From Desulfosporosinus sp. Sb-LF (GTDB taxonomy: Bacteria; Bacillota; Desulfitobacteriia; Desulfitobacteriales; Desulfitobacteriaceae): a DNA stretch of 64,000 nucleotides. Numbering within the stretch: position 1 is the stretch's first letter; each line of letters opens with the position of its first letter. The stretch covers positions 40,807-104,806 of the forward strand of contig NZ_SPQR01000012.1 in NCBI RefSeq assembly GCF_004766055.1. Reading direction: 5' to 3'. Of the stretch, positions 1-8,716 are shown one piece after another. The position numbers and the translations under genes were made by a program. The notes below the pieces were generated by a model. That model was not told the DNA's origin, did no database searches, and saw nothing but the letters and a program-made list of their open reading frames with translations.

Positions 1-64
1 GCAAGGCAGGCGACATTTAACAGGCAAATGCAGTTAGATTTTGAAATTAAAGGTGTGTTATTTA

Positions 65-571
65 GTGGAAGCAATTTTAAGTCGGCGTAGTATTCGAAAA
101 TACACAAATCAAACAGTGTCTAAGGAAATAGTTCATGAGCTTCTTGAGGCTGGTATGTGTGCCCCTTCGGCAGGAAATGAACGACCTTGGCACTTTATTG
201 TGATAGAAGAACGTCCTCTCCTAGAAGAGATTATGAAAGTTCACCAATTTTCCAAGATGCTGAACGAAGCGCCCTTGGCAATATTGGTCTGTGCGGATGT
301 AACCTGTGACAAGTATCCGGGGACGAACTATTGGATACAAGACTGCGCGGCTGCAACAGAGAATATCTTGATTGCAGCAAAGGAAAAGGACTTGGGGACG
401 TGCTGGTTAGGAGTGTATCCAAAACCAGAGCGGGTCGAGGGTATACGTAATATCTTTGCCCTGCCTGCGCATGTGTTTCCGTTTTGTGTGATTGCATTGG
501 GACATCCTGCAGAAATAAAAGCCCCAATAGTACGTTACGACGAAACGAGGGTCCATCATAATTGTTGGTAA
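65..571 (+). CDS. Nitroreductase family protein
   Basis: Small single-domain flavin oxidoreductase of the nitroreductase family, about 168 residues. These enzymes bind FMN and use NAD(P)H to reduce nitro groups, quinones or similar acceptors in the cytoplasm; the substrate here is unknown. Visible family features are the N-terminal SRRSIRKY phosphate-binding motif, the APSAGNERPW segment and the late CWLG motif. The frame is open from a TTG at 41, but a GTG at 65 places the SRRS motif at the usual distance from the N-terminus and has an AAAGG-type ribosome site upstream, so I prefer 65. It is followed by a terminator and stands alone. The family call is secure; substrate and exact start are not. 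Confidence 0.88.
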   Translation: MEAILSRRSIRKYTNQTVSKEIVHELLEAGMCAPSAGNERPWHFIVIEERPLLEEIMKVHQFSKMLNEAPLAILVCADVTCDKYPGTNYWIQDCAAATENILIAAKEKDLGTCWLGVYPKPERVEGIRNIFALPAHVFPFCVIALGHPAEIKAPIVRYDETRVHHNCW

Positions 572-619
572 TGTTCAGACTCATCCTTTAAAAAAGGATA
601 GGATTCTTAAAATTGAGCA

Positions 620-655
620 AGGGGCCAGCCCGTTAATTTGGGCTAGCCTCTTTGT
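620..655 (+). terminator. Rho-independent terminator after the nitroreductase gene
   Basis: A GGCCAGCCC arm (623-631) pairs with GGGCTAGCC (640-648), with one mismatch, followed by a short T-rich run. It closes the nitroreductase transcript. Confidence 0.75.
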
Positions 656-750
656 AGTATGATCATTCACGGATTTCGGGTGCAAATAACTTAAGTGTTA
701 GCATATAAGTTATATCATTTGAACTTTCGATAGAAAAGGAGCTGCTAGGA

Positions 751-1344
751 TTGGCGAAGGAACGATTAAAAAAGCAAATCGAATTTATTGTGGAGATCGA
801 TAAGTTAAAGCGGATTTTTAGACAAAACGTAGTCATTGAGACTTTAGAACAGGAAAATGATGCAGAACATTCATGGCATATGGCTGTTATGGCGATTTTA
901 CTGTCCGAATACTCATCGACCACGGACTTAAACGTGTTAAGGGTTTTGAAAATGCTGCTTATCCACGATCTTGTAGAAATTCACGCGGGGGACACCTTTT
1001 GTTATGACGAAAAGGGCAACCTCGATAAGCTAGACCGCGAACAAAGCTCTGCCGATAAGCTCTTTAATATCCTTCCATCAGACCAAGCTCAGGAAATCAT
1101 GGATCTGTGGCATGAATTTGAAGCAATGGAGACTCACGAAGCGCGTTTTGCTGCGAGTCTTGATCGATTACAACCTTTACTACTAAATTACAATACGGAC
1201 GGCCATACGTGGAAAAAGCCTGGTATCTCAAGTGAAAAGGTGCTTAAAAGAAATGCTGTATTAGAGAAGCCTGTTCCCCAACTTTGGGATTATGTTCAAG
1301 AAATTATTGAAGACTCTATTCAGAGGGGTTACCTCGAGAGATGA
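751..1344 (+). CDS. HD-domain phosphohydrolase (YfbR/HDDC2-like)
   Basis: Cytoplasmic metal-dependent HD-domain protein of 197 residues, the size of the YfbR/HDDC2 group, whose characterised members remove the 5'-phosphate of deoxynucleotides. The metal ligands are visible: an AEHSW motif near residues 37-41, the HD pair in LLIHDLVEI at about residues 72-73, and a late Asp in LDRLQPLLL. The TTG start at 751 follows an AAGGAG site at 735-740. It lies alone between a terminator and a decayed stretch. Dephosphorylation of a nucleotide or nucleoside phosphate would fit the nearby S-adenosylhomocysteine hydrolase, but that link is inference. Confidence 0.85.
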   Translation: MAKERLKKQIEFIVEIDKLKRIFRQNVVIETLEQENDAEHSWHMAVMAILLSEYSSTTDLNVLRVLKMLLIHDLVEIHAGDTFCYDEKGNLDKLDREQSSADKLFNILPSDQAQEIMDLWHEFEAMETHEARFAASLDRLQPLLLNYNTDGHTWKKPGISSEKVLKRNAVLEKPVPQLWDYVQEIIEDSIQRGYLER

Positions 1345-1466
1345 TGTAGTTCTAAGAGATAAGAACTGTTTATACTTTGTTTATAGTCTGTTTATGGAAA
1401 CTCAAGACCCCTAGGGTAAACTATAGCTTAGGAAGCTTCCTGAAAACGGATAAAGGAGTTGTATTG

Positions 1467-1634
1467 ATGAAAGTGAAAAAGAAAACAGCAATGCATTTGG
1501 GGTGCAGGCTATCGGTTTAGGGTATAAATAATGTGACTGTGTGGTCAATGGCAATTAAAGAACCCTTGCATAATCTTTAGGAAGTTGTTAAATTAGCAGT
1601 AGAATCGTTAGCTTAGCTTAGCTTAGCTAAGTGA
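1467..1634 (+). pseudogene. Short decayed reading frame with three in-frame amber codons
   Basis: An ATG at 1467 sits behind a well-spaced AAAGGAG. The frame runs 17 codons to a TAG. Read on, it continues as plausible protein with two more TAG codons (codons 38 and 50) and no other stop until TGA at 1632-1634. This is most likely a remnant of a gene of about 55 codons. I do not recognise the family. The tail contains a (TTAGC)n run at about 1611-1629. The rest of the 1345-1696 gap shows nothing I can name. Confidence 0.3.
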
Positions 1635-1696
1635 AAGCTTATTTAAGTATCTGAGGGAATTGTTTCCAATGAGATATGAAGAGGAGACTTACCAAA

Positions 1697-2350
1697 ATGA
1701 ATCAATTACTGGAAATACGCAAAAAAGTAGTTGAGAAGGGGATCGAAATGCTCGCAACAAACCTCACGGTAGGAACCTGGGGGAATATCAGTTGTCGAGT
1801 CCCGGATCAAGACTATGTTGCCATTACTCCGTCCGGTATGAGCTACGATACTTTGGTGCCAGACGATATTGTGGTTTTAGATTTGAGGGGGAACATCGTC
1901 AATGGAACACGTAAACCCTCTATTGAAGTCCCTCTGCATTTAGCGATCTATATTGCTCGTGAGGATGTGCATGCTATAGTACATACTCACAGTGCTTATG
2001 CGACAGCGATGGCGGTATCTAGAAAGGATATCCCAGGAGCGGTTGAGGATTTAGTACAGATTGTGGGCGGGAACGTGAGAGTTAACGAATACGCACTTCC
2101 TGGTACAGAACAACTTGGCATCAATACAGTCAAAGCATTGCAGGGGCGTAATGCTGTTTTGCTTGCGAACCACGGAATGCTTGGAGTGGGTCGGGATTTG
2201 GAAGAAGCCCTTAGAGTTTGCTTGATAGTCGAAAAATCGGCACAAATCACGCTTTTTGCACAGCTCATGGGTGGAGTTGTGGAATTATCTCAAAATGATA
2301 TTGATGGAATGCGAAATTTCTATCTTGGCGGGTATGGCCAGAGAAAATGA
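1697..2350 (+). CDS. Class II aldolase/adducin family protein
   Basis: Cytoplasmic zinc-dependent aldolase-fold protein of about 217 residues, related to L-fuculose-1-phosphate aldolase, ribulose-5-phosphate 4-epimerase and 5-(methylthio)ribulose-1-phosphate aldolase. Zinc-ligand histidines are seen in HTHSAYA and in NHGMLGVG, and the catalytic-type Glu in SIEVPLHL. An ATG at 1676 is in frame, but AGAGGAG at 1680-1686 fits the ATG at 1697. Its neighbour downstream is S-adenosylhomocysteine hydrolase. A role in salvage of SAM by-products (a DHAP-shunt type aldolase) is therefore attractive but inferred. The sugar substrate cannot be read from the sequence. Confidence 0.85.
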   Translation: MNQLLEIRKKVVEKGIEMLATNLTVGTWGNISCRVPDQDYVAITPSGMSYDTLVPDDIVVLDLRGNIVNGTRKPSIEVPLHLAIYIAREDVHAIVHTHSAYATAMAVSRKDIPGAVEDLVQIVGGNVRVNEYALPGTEQLGINTVKALQGRNAVLLANHGMLGVGRDLEEALRVCLIVEKSAQITLFAQLMGGVVELSQNDIDGMRNFYLGGYGQRK

Positions 2351-2470
2351 GTAAGATTTGAAAGTGTATCGAGCAGATGAAAACTCGATACCTAATAACT
2401 CGGATTCAACCATTATCTAGTGTAAAGAAAGGAACCTGTTTTAATTAAATTTAATAGGGGTTTTGGATTT

Positions 2471-2500
2471 TTGGAACAAATAAGATTTTTAGAGTATAAT
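2471..2500 (+). promoter_or_regulatory. SigA-type promoter of the ahcY gene
   Basis: A perfect TATAAT at 2495-2500 with a weak TTGGAA at 2471-2476, spacer 18. Transcription would begin at about 2506, so the hairpin at 2506-2540 would be the very 5' end of the RNA. Confidence 0.55.
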
Positions 2501-2502
2501 TA

Positions 2503-2541
2503 GGTGATCTCCCACCAACAAGGTGAGTCTAGCGGAGATTC
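2503..2541 (+). promoter_or_regulatory. Structured 5' leader with alternative hairpins upstream of ahcY
   Basis: GATCTCC (2506-2512) pairs with GGAGATT (2534-2540), enclosing a small CACC/GGTG stem (2513-2516 with 2522-2525). The same CACC can instead pair with GGTG at 2503-2506, so two folds exclude each other. It does not match the SAM-I or SAH riboswitch consensus as I know them. The remaining leader to 2663 is AT-rich with no clear element. Confidence 0.35.
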
Positions 2542-2663
2542 TAAGTACATATTTGATTAATAATAACATTTTAACATTTGTGATGATGAAGGTTCTTTGA
2601 TTCTGAAGAATACGTGACTGATCGAAAATTTTAAACTCAAAAAACAGAAAGTGGGTACAAAGA

Positions 2664-3920
2664 ATGAAATACACTATTCGAGATTTAACATTAGCTCCAG
2701 AAGGACAGCGTAAGATTGATTGGGTAGTTCCCCGCATGCAAGTGCTCAACATGGTACGCAAGGAATTTGAAAAGAATCAACCCTTTGCTGGCAAAAAAAT
2801 TGTGATTTGTCTACATTTAGAAGCTAAAACTGCTTACCTAGCCCACGTGATCAGAGCAGGAGGAGCAGAGGTAACCGTGGTTGCTAGTAACCCGCTTTCC
2901 ACTCAAGATGATATTGTAGCAGCTCTTGTTCAAGACGGAATCGGGGCACATGCTTGGTACAATGCCACAGAAGAAGAATTTAATCATCATCTGCAATTGG
3001 CACTTGATACAGAGCCGGACTTTATCATTGATGATGGGGGAGATCTTGTTTCTACATTACATACCACCCGGCCTGAACTTCTGCAGAAAGTTAAGGGGGG
3101 AGCGGAAGAGACGACGACTGGTGTTCTTCGATTGCATTCTATGGCGCGTGATGGAGCATTGAAGTTTCCTATGGTTGCCGTGAATGACGCACAATGCAAG
3201 TACTTGTTTGATAACAGGTATGGTACAGGGCAATCCGTCTGGGACGGAATTATGAGAACGACCAACTTGGTAGTGGCTGGTAAAACAGCCGTTGTCGCTG
3301 GGTATGGCTGGTGCGGAAAAGGGGTTGCTCTACGTGCCAAGGGATTAGGAGCGCGTGTTATCATTTGTGAGGTTGATCCCATCAAAGCAAATGAGGCATT
3401 GATGGATGGATTTGAAGTTATGCCCATGATTGAAGCGGCTTTGTACGGAGATTTCTTCATAACGGTTACGGGCAATAGAGATATTGTCAATAAAGAGCAC
3501 TTTGTCTTGATGAAATCCGGTGCAATCATGTGTAATGCTGGACACTTCGACGTCGAAGTCAATGTAGCGCAATTGAAAGAAATAGCAATTTCTGAAAGAG
3601 TGGCAAGAGCGAATATAACAGAATACACACTTCCAGGAGGTCAACATTTGTACCTTTTAGCTGAGGGACGTTTAGTCAATCTGGCCGCCGGCGATGGGCA
3701 CCCTGCAGAAGTGATGGATATGACGTTTGCATTACAGGCACTGTCTCTAGAATATGTCGCCTTGAATTATGATAAACTGTCTCCTGGAGTTTACCAAGTC
3801 AATAGGGAGATTGATGAAAAGGTAGCCTTGTTAAGGCTTAAGTCACTTGGGTTATCCATTGATAAATTAACCAACGAACAAGTTGAGTATCTGGCATCTT
3901 GGAGTTCTGAGGAAAGCTAA
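2664..3920 (+). CDS. ahcY: S-adenosylhomocysteine (or S-inosylhomocysteine) hydrolase
   Basis: NAD-dependent hydrolase of 418 residues that cleaves S-adenosylhomocysteine to homocysteine and adenosine, clearing the product of methyl transfer. Visible features are the substrate segment CLHLEAKTAYL, the NPLSTQDD motif, VNDAQCKYLFDN and the Rossmann nucleotide loop GYGWCGKG. The protein lacks the C-terminal Lys/Tyr tail of eukaryotic and proteobacterial enzymes and resembles the short archaeal/Thermotoga type. In the substrate segment a Lys stands where the human enzyme has Glu (HMTVET). The archaeal-type relatives include S-inosylhomocysteine hydrolase, so an inosyl substrate is possible. It follows a class II aldolase gene but has its own promoter and terminator. 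Confidence 0.92.
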   Translation: MKYTIRDLTLAPEGQRKIDWVVPRMQVLNMVRKEFEKNQPFAGKKIVICLHLEAKTAYLAHVIRAGGAEVTVVASNPLSTQDDIVAALVQDGIGAHAWYNATEEEFNHHLQLALDTEPDFIIDDGGDLVSTLHTTRPELLQKVKGGAEETTTGVLRLHSMARDGALKFPMVAVNDAQCKYLFDNRYGTGQSVWDGIMRTTNLVVAGKTAVVAGYGWCGKGVALRAKGLGARVIICEVDPIKANEALMDGFEVMPMIEAALYGDFFITVTGNRDIVNKEHFVLMKSGAIMCNAGHFDVEVNVAQLKEIAISERVARANITEYTLPGGQHLYLLAEGRLVNLAAGDGHPAEVMDMTFALQALSLEYVALNYDKLSPGVYQVNREIDEKVALLRLKSLGLSIDKLTNEQVEYLASWSSEES

Positions 3921-3956
3921 TTTAGAATTTCTTCATTTAGAGTTCGCTTTTTGGGG

Positions 3957-4002
3957 AAAGAGTAATTATTGGTATATATGCCGATAATTACTCTTTCTTT
4001 TG
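3957..4002 (+). terminator. Strong terminator after ahcY
   Basis: AAAGAGTAATTAT (3957-3969) pairs perfectly with ATAATTACTCTTT (3984-3996), followed by CTTTTG. The remaining gap to 4364 is AT-rich; I see no gene or riboswitch in it. Confidence 0.88.
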
Positions 4003-4364
4003 TGTGATAATTAAGTTCCTTAATCAATAATATAAATTAAAATTTTATCTTCCACTGTATGAATTTTCTCGTCTTTTAAGTGAATTAGATGAATTAGTGA
4101 CCATAAAACTAGGTAAACAAAACTGAAACTAATTAATTATAGTATATGAAATTTTATCGACAGTTGGATAAAACAATAGAGGGTTTTACATTTTGTTACA
4201 GAAATATATAATGTATCTTGTTAATAAGAGGTAATTACCTATGATGATAGGCGAATAGACGGGGACGATAAATAGTTTTACCAGCAAAAGAATTCGCTAT
4301 AATTATTCGTTTTTTTCGAAATTTATCTAAGGGTACTGTGGTTAGTTTAAAAGGAGGAGTTAGT

Positions 4365-6083
4365 TTGAATTGGTTACAAAACAAAAATACGGCTTTTAAA
4401 ATCGGACTCTTAATTTGTATTATGTCTATTACATTAGGCGGAGTGGGCTTTATAGGTCATTATTATTTTCAGCAAGCGGGTATTTCTCTCAATAATTTAT
4501 ACACGAATGATTTGATACCAATTCGTGATATCAATCAAGCACGGTCTGACAGTAATGCCCTTAAATCTGCGGTTTTGGCAGTTACCTCTTATACCTTAGA
4601 TAATGCGATCAATAAGCAACAACTAGATCAGATCACTGTGCGTGAGAATTCCATAGATAAGTTTATTGCGGGATTCCAACCCTTAGCCACAACAAGTTAT
4701 GAAGGGGAAAGATTAGTAAAAGCAAAAGATTTGTTTAAAAATTTAAAAGATGTTATTCAAAAATCGGTGGACCTTGCGCAGGCTGGTAATAAAACAGAAG
4801 CAATGAATTATTACTATAAGAATGGGTTTTCACAACAAGAAGATTTTCAATCACTTTTGCGGGATATCGGAAATTTTAATATTGATGAAGCAAAGGCCCA
4901 AGTGAATAAGGACAATAGCATGATTGTTAGAGTCCAATTGGTCTTGGTCGTTTTACCAATAATGGCAATTTTAATCGGAGCTCTTATCGGAATCATTATC
5001 ACTAGAATGATTATTGGGCCACTTAACATGATCTTAAAGAGCGTAGAACAAGTAGCTGACGGAGATCTAAATGTTGATAAATTAACGATACACTCTAAAG
5101 ATGAAGTTGGCTTACTCGCCACTTCGTTTAATGCAATGATTATTAATCTTCACAGTTTGGTAAGTAAAATATCAAATACAGCCGATCAACTCGCAGCGTC
5201 TTCGGAAGAGATCGTAGCAACTATGGAACAAAATTCTTTAGTTTCAAATCAGATTAGTGCGTCTATTTCTGAAGTGGCGAATGGGTCGGAACAACAGGTC
5301 AAAGCGCTAACTGAAACATCCGCGACGATTGAAGAACTATCAGCTAGTATTGAAGAAGTGGCTTCAAGTGGAAATATCGTTGCCAATACTGCTAGCAAGA
5401 CAGTGCAGATTGCCAAAGAGGGTAACATAACGATCACCAAAGCCGTGGAACAGATGAGCATTGTTGGAAATTCAACTGAACTTGTTCAGAATGCTGTAAA
5501 CAAATTAGCCGTAGGATTTGATAAAATTTCCGAGTTTATTAACATAATTACAAATATTTCATCCCAAACAAATTTATTAGCTTTAAATGCAGCCATAGAA
5601 GCAGCTCGTGCGGGAGAACATGGTCGTGGTTTTGCAGTGGTAGCGGAGGAAGTAAGAAAACTTGCTGAGCTATCACAGGATTCAGCTGTTAACATAATTA
5701 CCCAAGTTCAGGAAAACCGAGAAAATATCAAAGACGCAGGCATTGCTATGAGTAGTGCGGTGAGTAGCGTCAACGATGGGGTGGAAGTAGTAAATACCGC
5801 GGGCAAAGCGTTTGCTAATATCGCAGGTTTGATCGATGAAGTTTCTTCACAAGTAAACCAGATTGCGGCAGTTGTTCAACAAATGGCAAGTGGCAGTCAA
5901 TATATAGTGTCTTCCGTATTGGCTATTGATACAGTCAGTAAGGAAACCTCTAATCAAACGATGAATGTTAGTGCCGCAGTTGAAGAGCAAACGGCTTCGA
6001 TGGATCAAATTGCAGATAACAGTAGGGGTCTAGCTAGTTTAGCAGAAGAACTTCGATACGCTATTGAAAAGTTCCATGTCTAA
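4365..6083 (+). CDS. Methyl-accepting chemotaxis protein
   Basis: Membrane chemoreceptor of about 572 residues. Order: short cytoplasmic N-terminus, first membrane span (about residues 8-33), a four-helix-bundle type sensor of about 150 residues, second span (about 180-205), HAMP linker, and the long signalling coiled coil. The hairpin tip that contacts CheA and CheW is seen at about residues 398-432 ([16 protein letters not shown]). The sensor has no recognisable ligand pocket. The frame opens at a GTG at 4338, but AAGGAGG near 4351-4357 supports the TTG at 4365. It is monocistronic, with no che genes in the window. Confidence 0.93.
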   Translation: MNWLQNKNTAFKIGLLICIMSITLGGVGFIGHYYFQQAGISLNNLYTNDLIPIRDINQARSDSNALKSAVLAVTSYTLDNAINKQQLDQITVRENSIDKFIAGFQPLATTSYEGERLVKAKDLFKNLKDVIQKSVDLAQAGNKTEAMNYYYKNGFSQQEDFQSLLRDIGNFNIDEAKAQVNKDNSMIVRVQLVLVVLPIMAILIGALIGIIITRMIIGPLNMILKSVEQVADGDLNVDKLTIHSKDEVGLLATSFNAMIINLHSLVSKISNTADQLAASSEEIVATMEQNSLVSNQISASISEVANGSEQQVKALTETSATIEELSASIEEVASSGNIVANTASKTVQIAKEGNITITKAVEQMSIVGNSTELVQNAVNKLAVGFDKISEFINIITNISSQTNLLALNAAIEAARAGEHGRGFAVVAEEVRKLAELSQDSAVNIITQVQENRENIKDAGIAMSSAVSSVNDGVEVVNTAGKAFANIAGLIDEVSSQVNQIAAVVQQMASGSQYIVSSVLAIDTVSKETSNQTMNVSAAVEEQTASMDQIADNSRGLASLAEELRYAIEKFHV

Positions 6084-6158
6084 GAGGACTAGAAGGAAAT
6101 GCAGACTATCATCTAACAGATTATGGGCGACAAGAGAAGGGATTTGTACATATAGTTC

Positions 6159-6202
6159 AAGGATTATCCACTACTTTGTAGGTGTATAATCCTCTTTTTA
6201 TG
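6159..6202 (+). terminator. Terminator after the chemoreceptor gene
   Basis: GGATTAT and CACTAC pair with GTAGGTG and ATAATCC across a short loop, followed by TCTTTTTATG. The rest of the gap to 6385 has no supported gene. Confidence 0.8.
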
Positions 6203-6385
6203 AGACAGTGAACTACCACCTTGAGAAAAATCTAGGTTTTTTACGCCCCCATTAATCATGTTGCTTTAATCTGATGCCAAGTAGGATGATGATTGAGGGA
6301 AATTAGAGTATAATGAATGAATACAATTTAACAGTTTGTAACAAGTTTACAATGGTTATAAGTAAAATGTATAAAAGGAGTTAAA

Positions 6386-8530
6386 ATGTTAGAGGATCAG
6401 CGGTTTTTTGAATGCCTCGAGAGGGAAACTGGGGTGATCTTAAATGGAATGCAAAAACAAGCAATTTGCCATCCTAAGGGTCCAATGCTGCTCTTGGCAA
6501 CTCCTGGTGCGGGGAAGACCACAGTATTAAATGCTCGAATCCTCTATTTGATCATTCGCCTGGGTGTAAATCCAGAGAACATTCTCGCTCTGACATTTAG
6601 CAAAGCTGCAGCTAAAGAGATGAGTGACCGTTTTCAGCGAGTATACGGTCAATTGGTTAAGCAAAGGGTGCAGTTTTCTACGATACATAGTTTTAGCTAT
6701 AATATTGTTCGGACTTATTTTTATGAGAAATGCATAGCTTATTCTCTGATTGAGAATGAGCAGGGGGTCAATAGCAAAAATTCCGTGCTCAAGCGCCTTT
6801 ATGAAAGCATTAATCAGATGGTGCTCACAGAAGATAAGCTGGAAGAACTAGCAAACGCCATCTGCTTCATCAAAAATAGCATGATGAAGGTTAGCGATAT
6901 CGAAATGTTAGATACCAAGATCAAAGATCTTGTGCTAATCTATGAGGCTTATGAAAACTACAAAAAAAACGCCCACCCGGGTATCATCCTTATAGATTTT
7001 GATGACATGCTCACACTTGCCAACAGGATACTTGAAGAAAATCCTGAGATTCTTTCGCGATATCAAAAGCAGTTTCCGTTTGTTTTGACCGATGAAAGTC
7101 AGGACAATTCGTTTATTCAGAATAAGATCATTGAGAAGGTCGCCAAACTTAGCAATAACCTTTTTGTTGTAGGCGATGATGACCAGTCGATTTTCGGTTT
7201 TCGATCGGCTAATCCGAAGTATTTATTGGATTTCAAGAGGGTACATCCAGGTGCTCGTATCCTGATGATGGAGCAGAATTACCGTTCTACCCAAGAAATC
7301 GTCAAGGTGACTAATGAATTCATTAGTGGTAACCAACAGCGTTACTTAAAGACTATGTTTACAGAAAACCCCTCAGACAAATCAATTCAAATCAAGTCCT
7401 TCGAATATGCTCATCAACAGCTGAATTACGTCATTGAGGAGTTAAAGAAAAAGAAGGCAATCGGGCAGACGGCTTTGCTTTACAGAAATAACGTTTCTGC
7501 GATTAAGCTAATTGACCATCTAGACAGTGCTAACCTTCCGTTTTATGTCCGGGATTCCGGTAACAAATTTTTTAATCACTGGGTAATTAAAGATATCATT
7601 AACTTCATGCGCTTTTCCTATAGTGATAAAAATGTGGGGATTCTTGAAATCCTCCATACCAAATTCGATTCTTACATTTCAAAACAGCAAATTGAGTATT
7701 TGAAACATCAAGATCAAACTATATCTGTGTTTGATCATTTGGCCGATATTCCTAATCTTCCGGCGTTTCGTAAGAAAAACTTCCTAGAATTGAAACGGCA
7801 ATTTAAAAAACTCAATGAAATGAACCCTCTTGATGCTATCCGTTTCATCCGAAAGGAACTGAACTATGAGAAAAAACAAGAAGAGTTTAGCGAGCGTTTG
7901 GGGCTTTCAATCGAAGGAATCCGAGGAATTTTAGCTACGCTCGAAAGTATTGCACAAGGTATGAAGACGCTCAAGCACTTTGCGGATCGGCTGAAACATC
8001 TTGAGCAATTAATGCGCGAATCGGTCGTTAATAAAGATGATAATTCTGTCACGCTTTCTACATTGCATTCAGCTAAAGGCTTAGAGTTTGAAAGCGTTTA
8101 TATGTTGGACTTGGTCGATGGGATTCTGCCTAACCGTGAAAGTATTAAATCTGCGGAAATGAAAAAAATAGACAGTCTGGAAGAAGAAAGAAGGCTTTTT
8201 TATGTAGGGATGACTCGGGCGAAGAAAGAATTAGAACTTCTAACAGTTGAGAATCTCAACGATCAAGATGTGATTGAATCACAATTTGTAGGAGAAGTAC
8301 GAGAGATTCTTTGCCCAGGGAGTTCTCAAAATGGGAAGGATACTGTCAACTTAACAACGTTTAAACTAGAAAAGGGAGCCAATATACGACACAAAGCGTT
8401 TGGAATCGGACGAATTACAGTTGCAGACGTAAGGTTAGATTTGCTCGAAGTGAACTTTCGAAAACTAGGTGTTAAGCAATTCTCACTAAAGGTTTGTTTA
8501 GAAGGGAACCTAGTAAGTTCGGTGTTATAA
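6386..8530 (+). CDS. UvrD/Rep/PcrA-family ATP-dependent DNA helicase
   Basis: Superfamily 1A 3'-5' DNA helicase of 714 residues. Motifs in order: Walker A TPGAGKTT (about residue 40), the Walker B region DESQDNS (about 236), QNYRST (about 297), TLHSAKGLEFESV (about 559) and RRLFYVGMTRAKKEL (about 602). The last 50 residues (GANIRHKAFGIGRI onward) resemble the small C-terminal domain of PcrA that binds RNA polymerase. Walker B reads DESQD where PcrA has DEYQD. At 714 residues it is close to PcrA length, but divergence suggests a paralogue rather than the housekeeping pcrA. ATG 6386 has AAAGGAG upstream. It is probably monocistronic. Confidence 0.93.
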   Translation: MLEDQRFFECLERETGVILNGMQKQAICHPKGPMLLLATPGAGKTTVLNARILYLIIRLGVNPENILALTFSKAAAKEMSDRFQRVYGQLVKQRVQFSTIHSFSYNIVRTYFYEKCIAYSLIENEQGVNSKNSVLKRLYESINQMVLTEDKLEELANAICFIKNSMMKVSDIEMLDTKIKDLVLIYEAYENYKKNAHPGIILIDFDDMLTLANRILEENPEILSRYQKQFPFVLTDESQDNSFIQNKIIEKVAKLSNNLFVVGDDDQSIFGFRSANPKYLLDFKRVHPGARILMMEQNYRSTQEIVKVTNEFISGNQQRYLKTMFTENPSDKSIQIKSFEYAHQQLNYVIEELKKKKAIGQTALLYRNNVSAIKLIDHLDSANLPFYVRDSGNKFFNHWVIKDIINFMRFSYSDKNVGILEILHTKFDSYISKQQIEYLKHQDQTISVFDHLADIPNLPAFRKKNFLELKRQFKKLNEMNPLDAIRFIRKELNYEKKQEEFSERLGLSIEGIRGILATLESIAQGMKTLKHFADRLKHLEQLMRESVVNKDDNSVTLSTLHSAKGLEFESVYMLDLVDGILPNRESIKSAEMKKIDSLEEERRLFYVGMTRAKKELELLTVENLNDQDVIESQFVGEVREILCPGSSQNGKDTVNLTTFKLEKGANIRHKAFGIGRITVADVRLDLLEVNFRKLGVKQFSLKVCLEGNLVSSVL

Positions 8531-8716
8531 GTGGGACTGATCGGTGATATGATTCTAGCGTTTTTTGGTCGCGTTTCGATTTTCAAATGATAAGGCTCTT
8601 AGTAAATAAATGTTTCCTGAATAATGGTGTTAATCGTTATGAGTATTCAAACTGAAAAGCATGTTAGATGCGCTTGTTAGCGGTCGTGAACATTAAGAAA
8701 ATGGAGGCCTGGATGC

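Noticed and set aside
231..584. Minus-strand frame of 117 codons over the nitroreductase gene
   Set aside because: Lies entirely antisense to a clear family member, with no ribosome site and no recognisable domain.
1606..1632. The TTAGC tandem run as a CRISPR or telomere-like repeat
   Set aside because: Only about four 5-base units with no spacers; a simple microsatellite in a decayed stretch.
2987..3628. Minus-strand frame of 213 codons over ahcY
   Set aside because: Antisense shadow of a well-conserved enzyme; composition is typical of a mirrored coding frame.
4003..4364. A cyclic di-GMP riboswitch upstream of the chemoreceptor gene
   Set aside because: I looked for the conserved loops of both known classes and did not find them.
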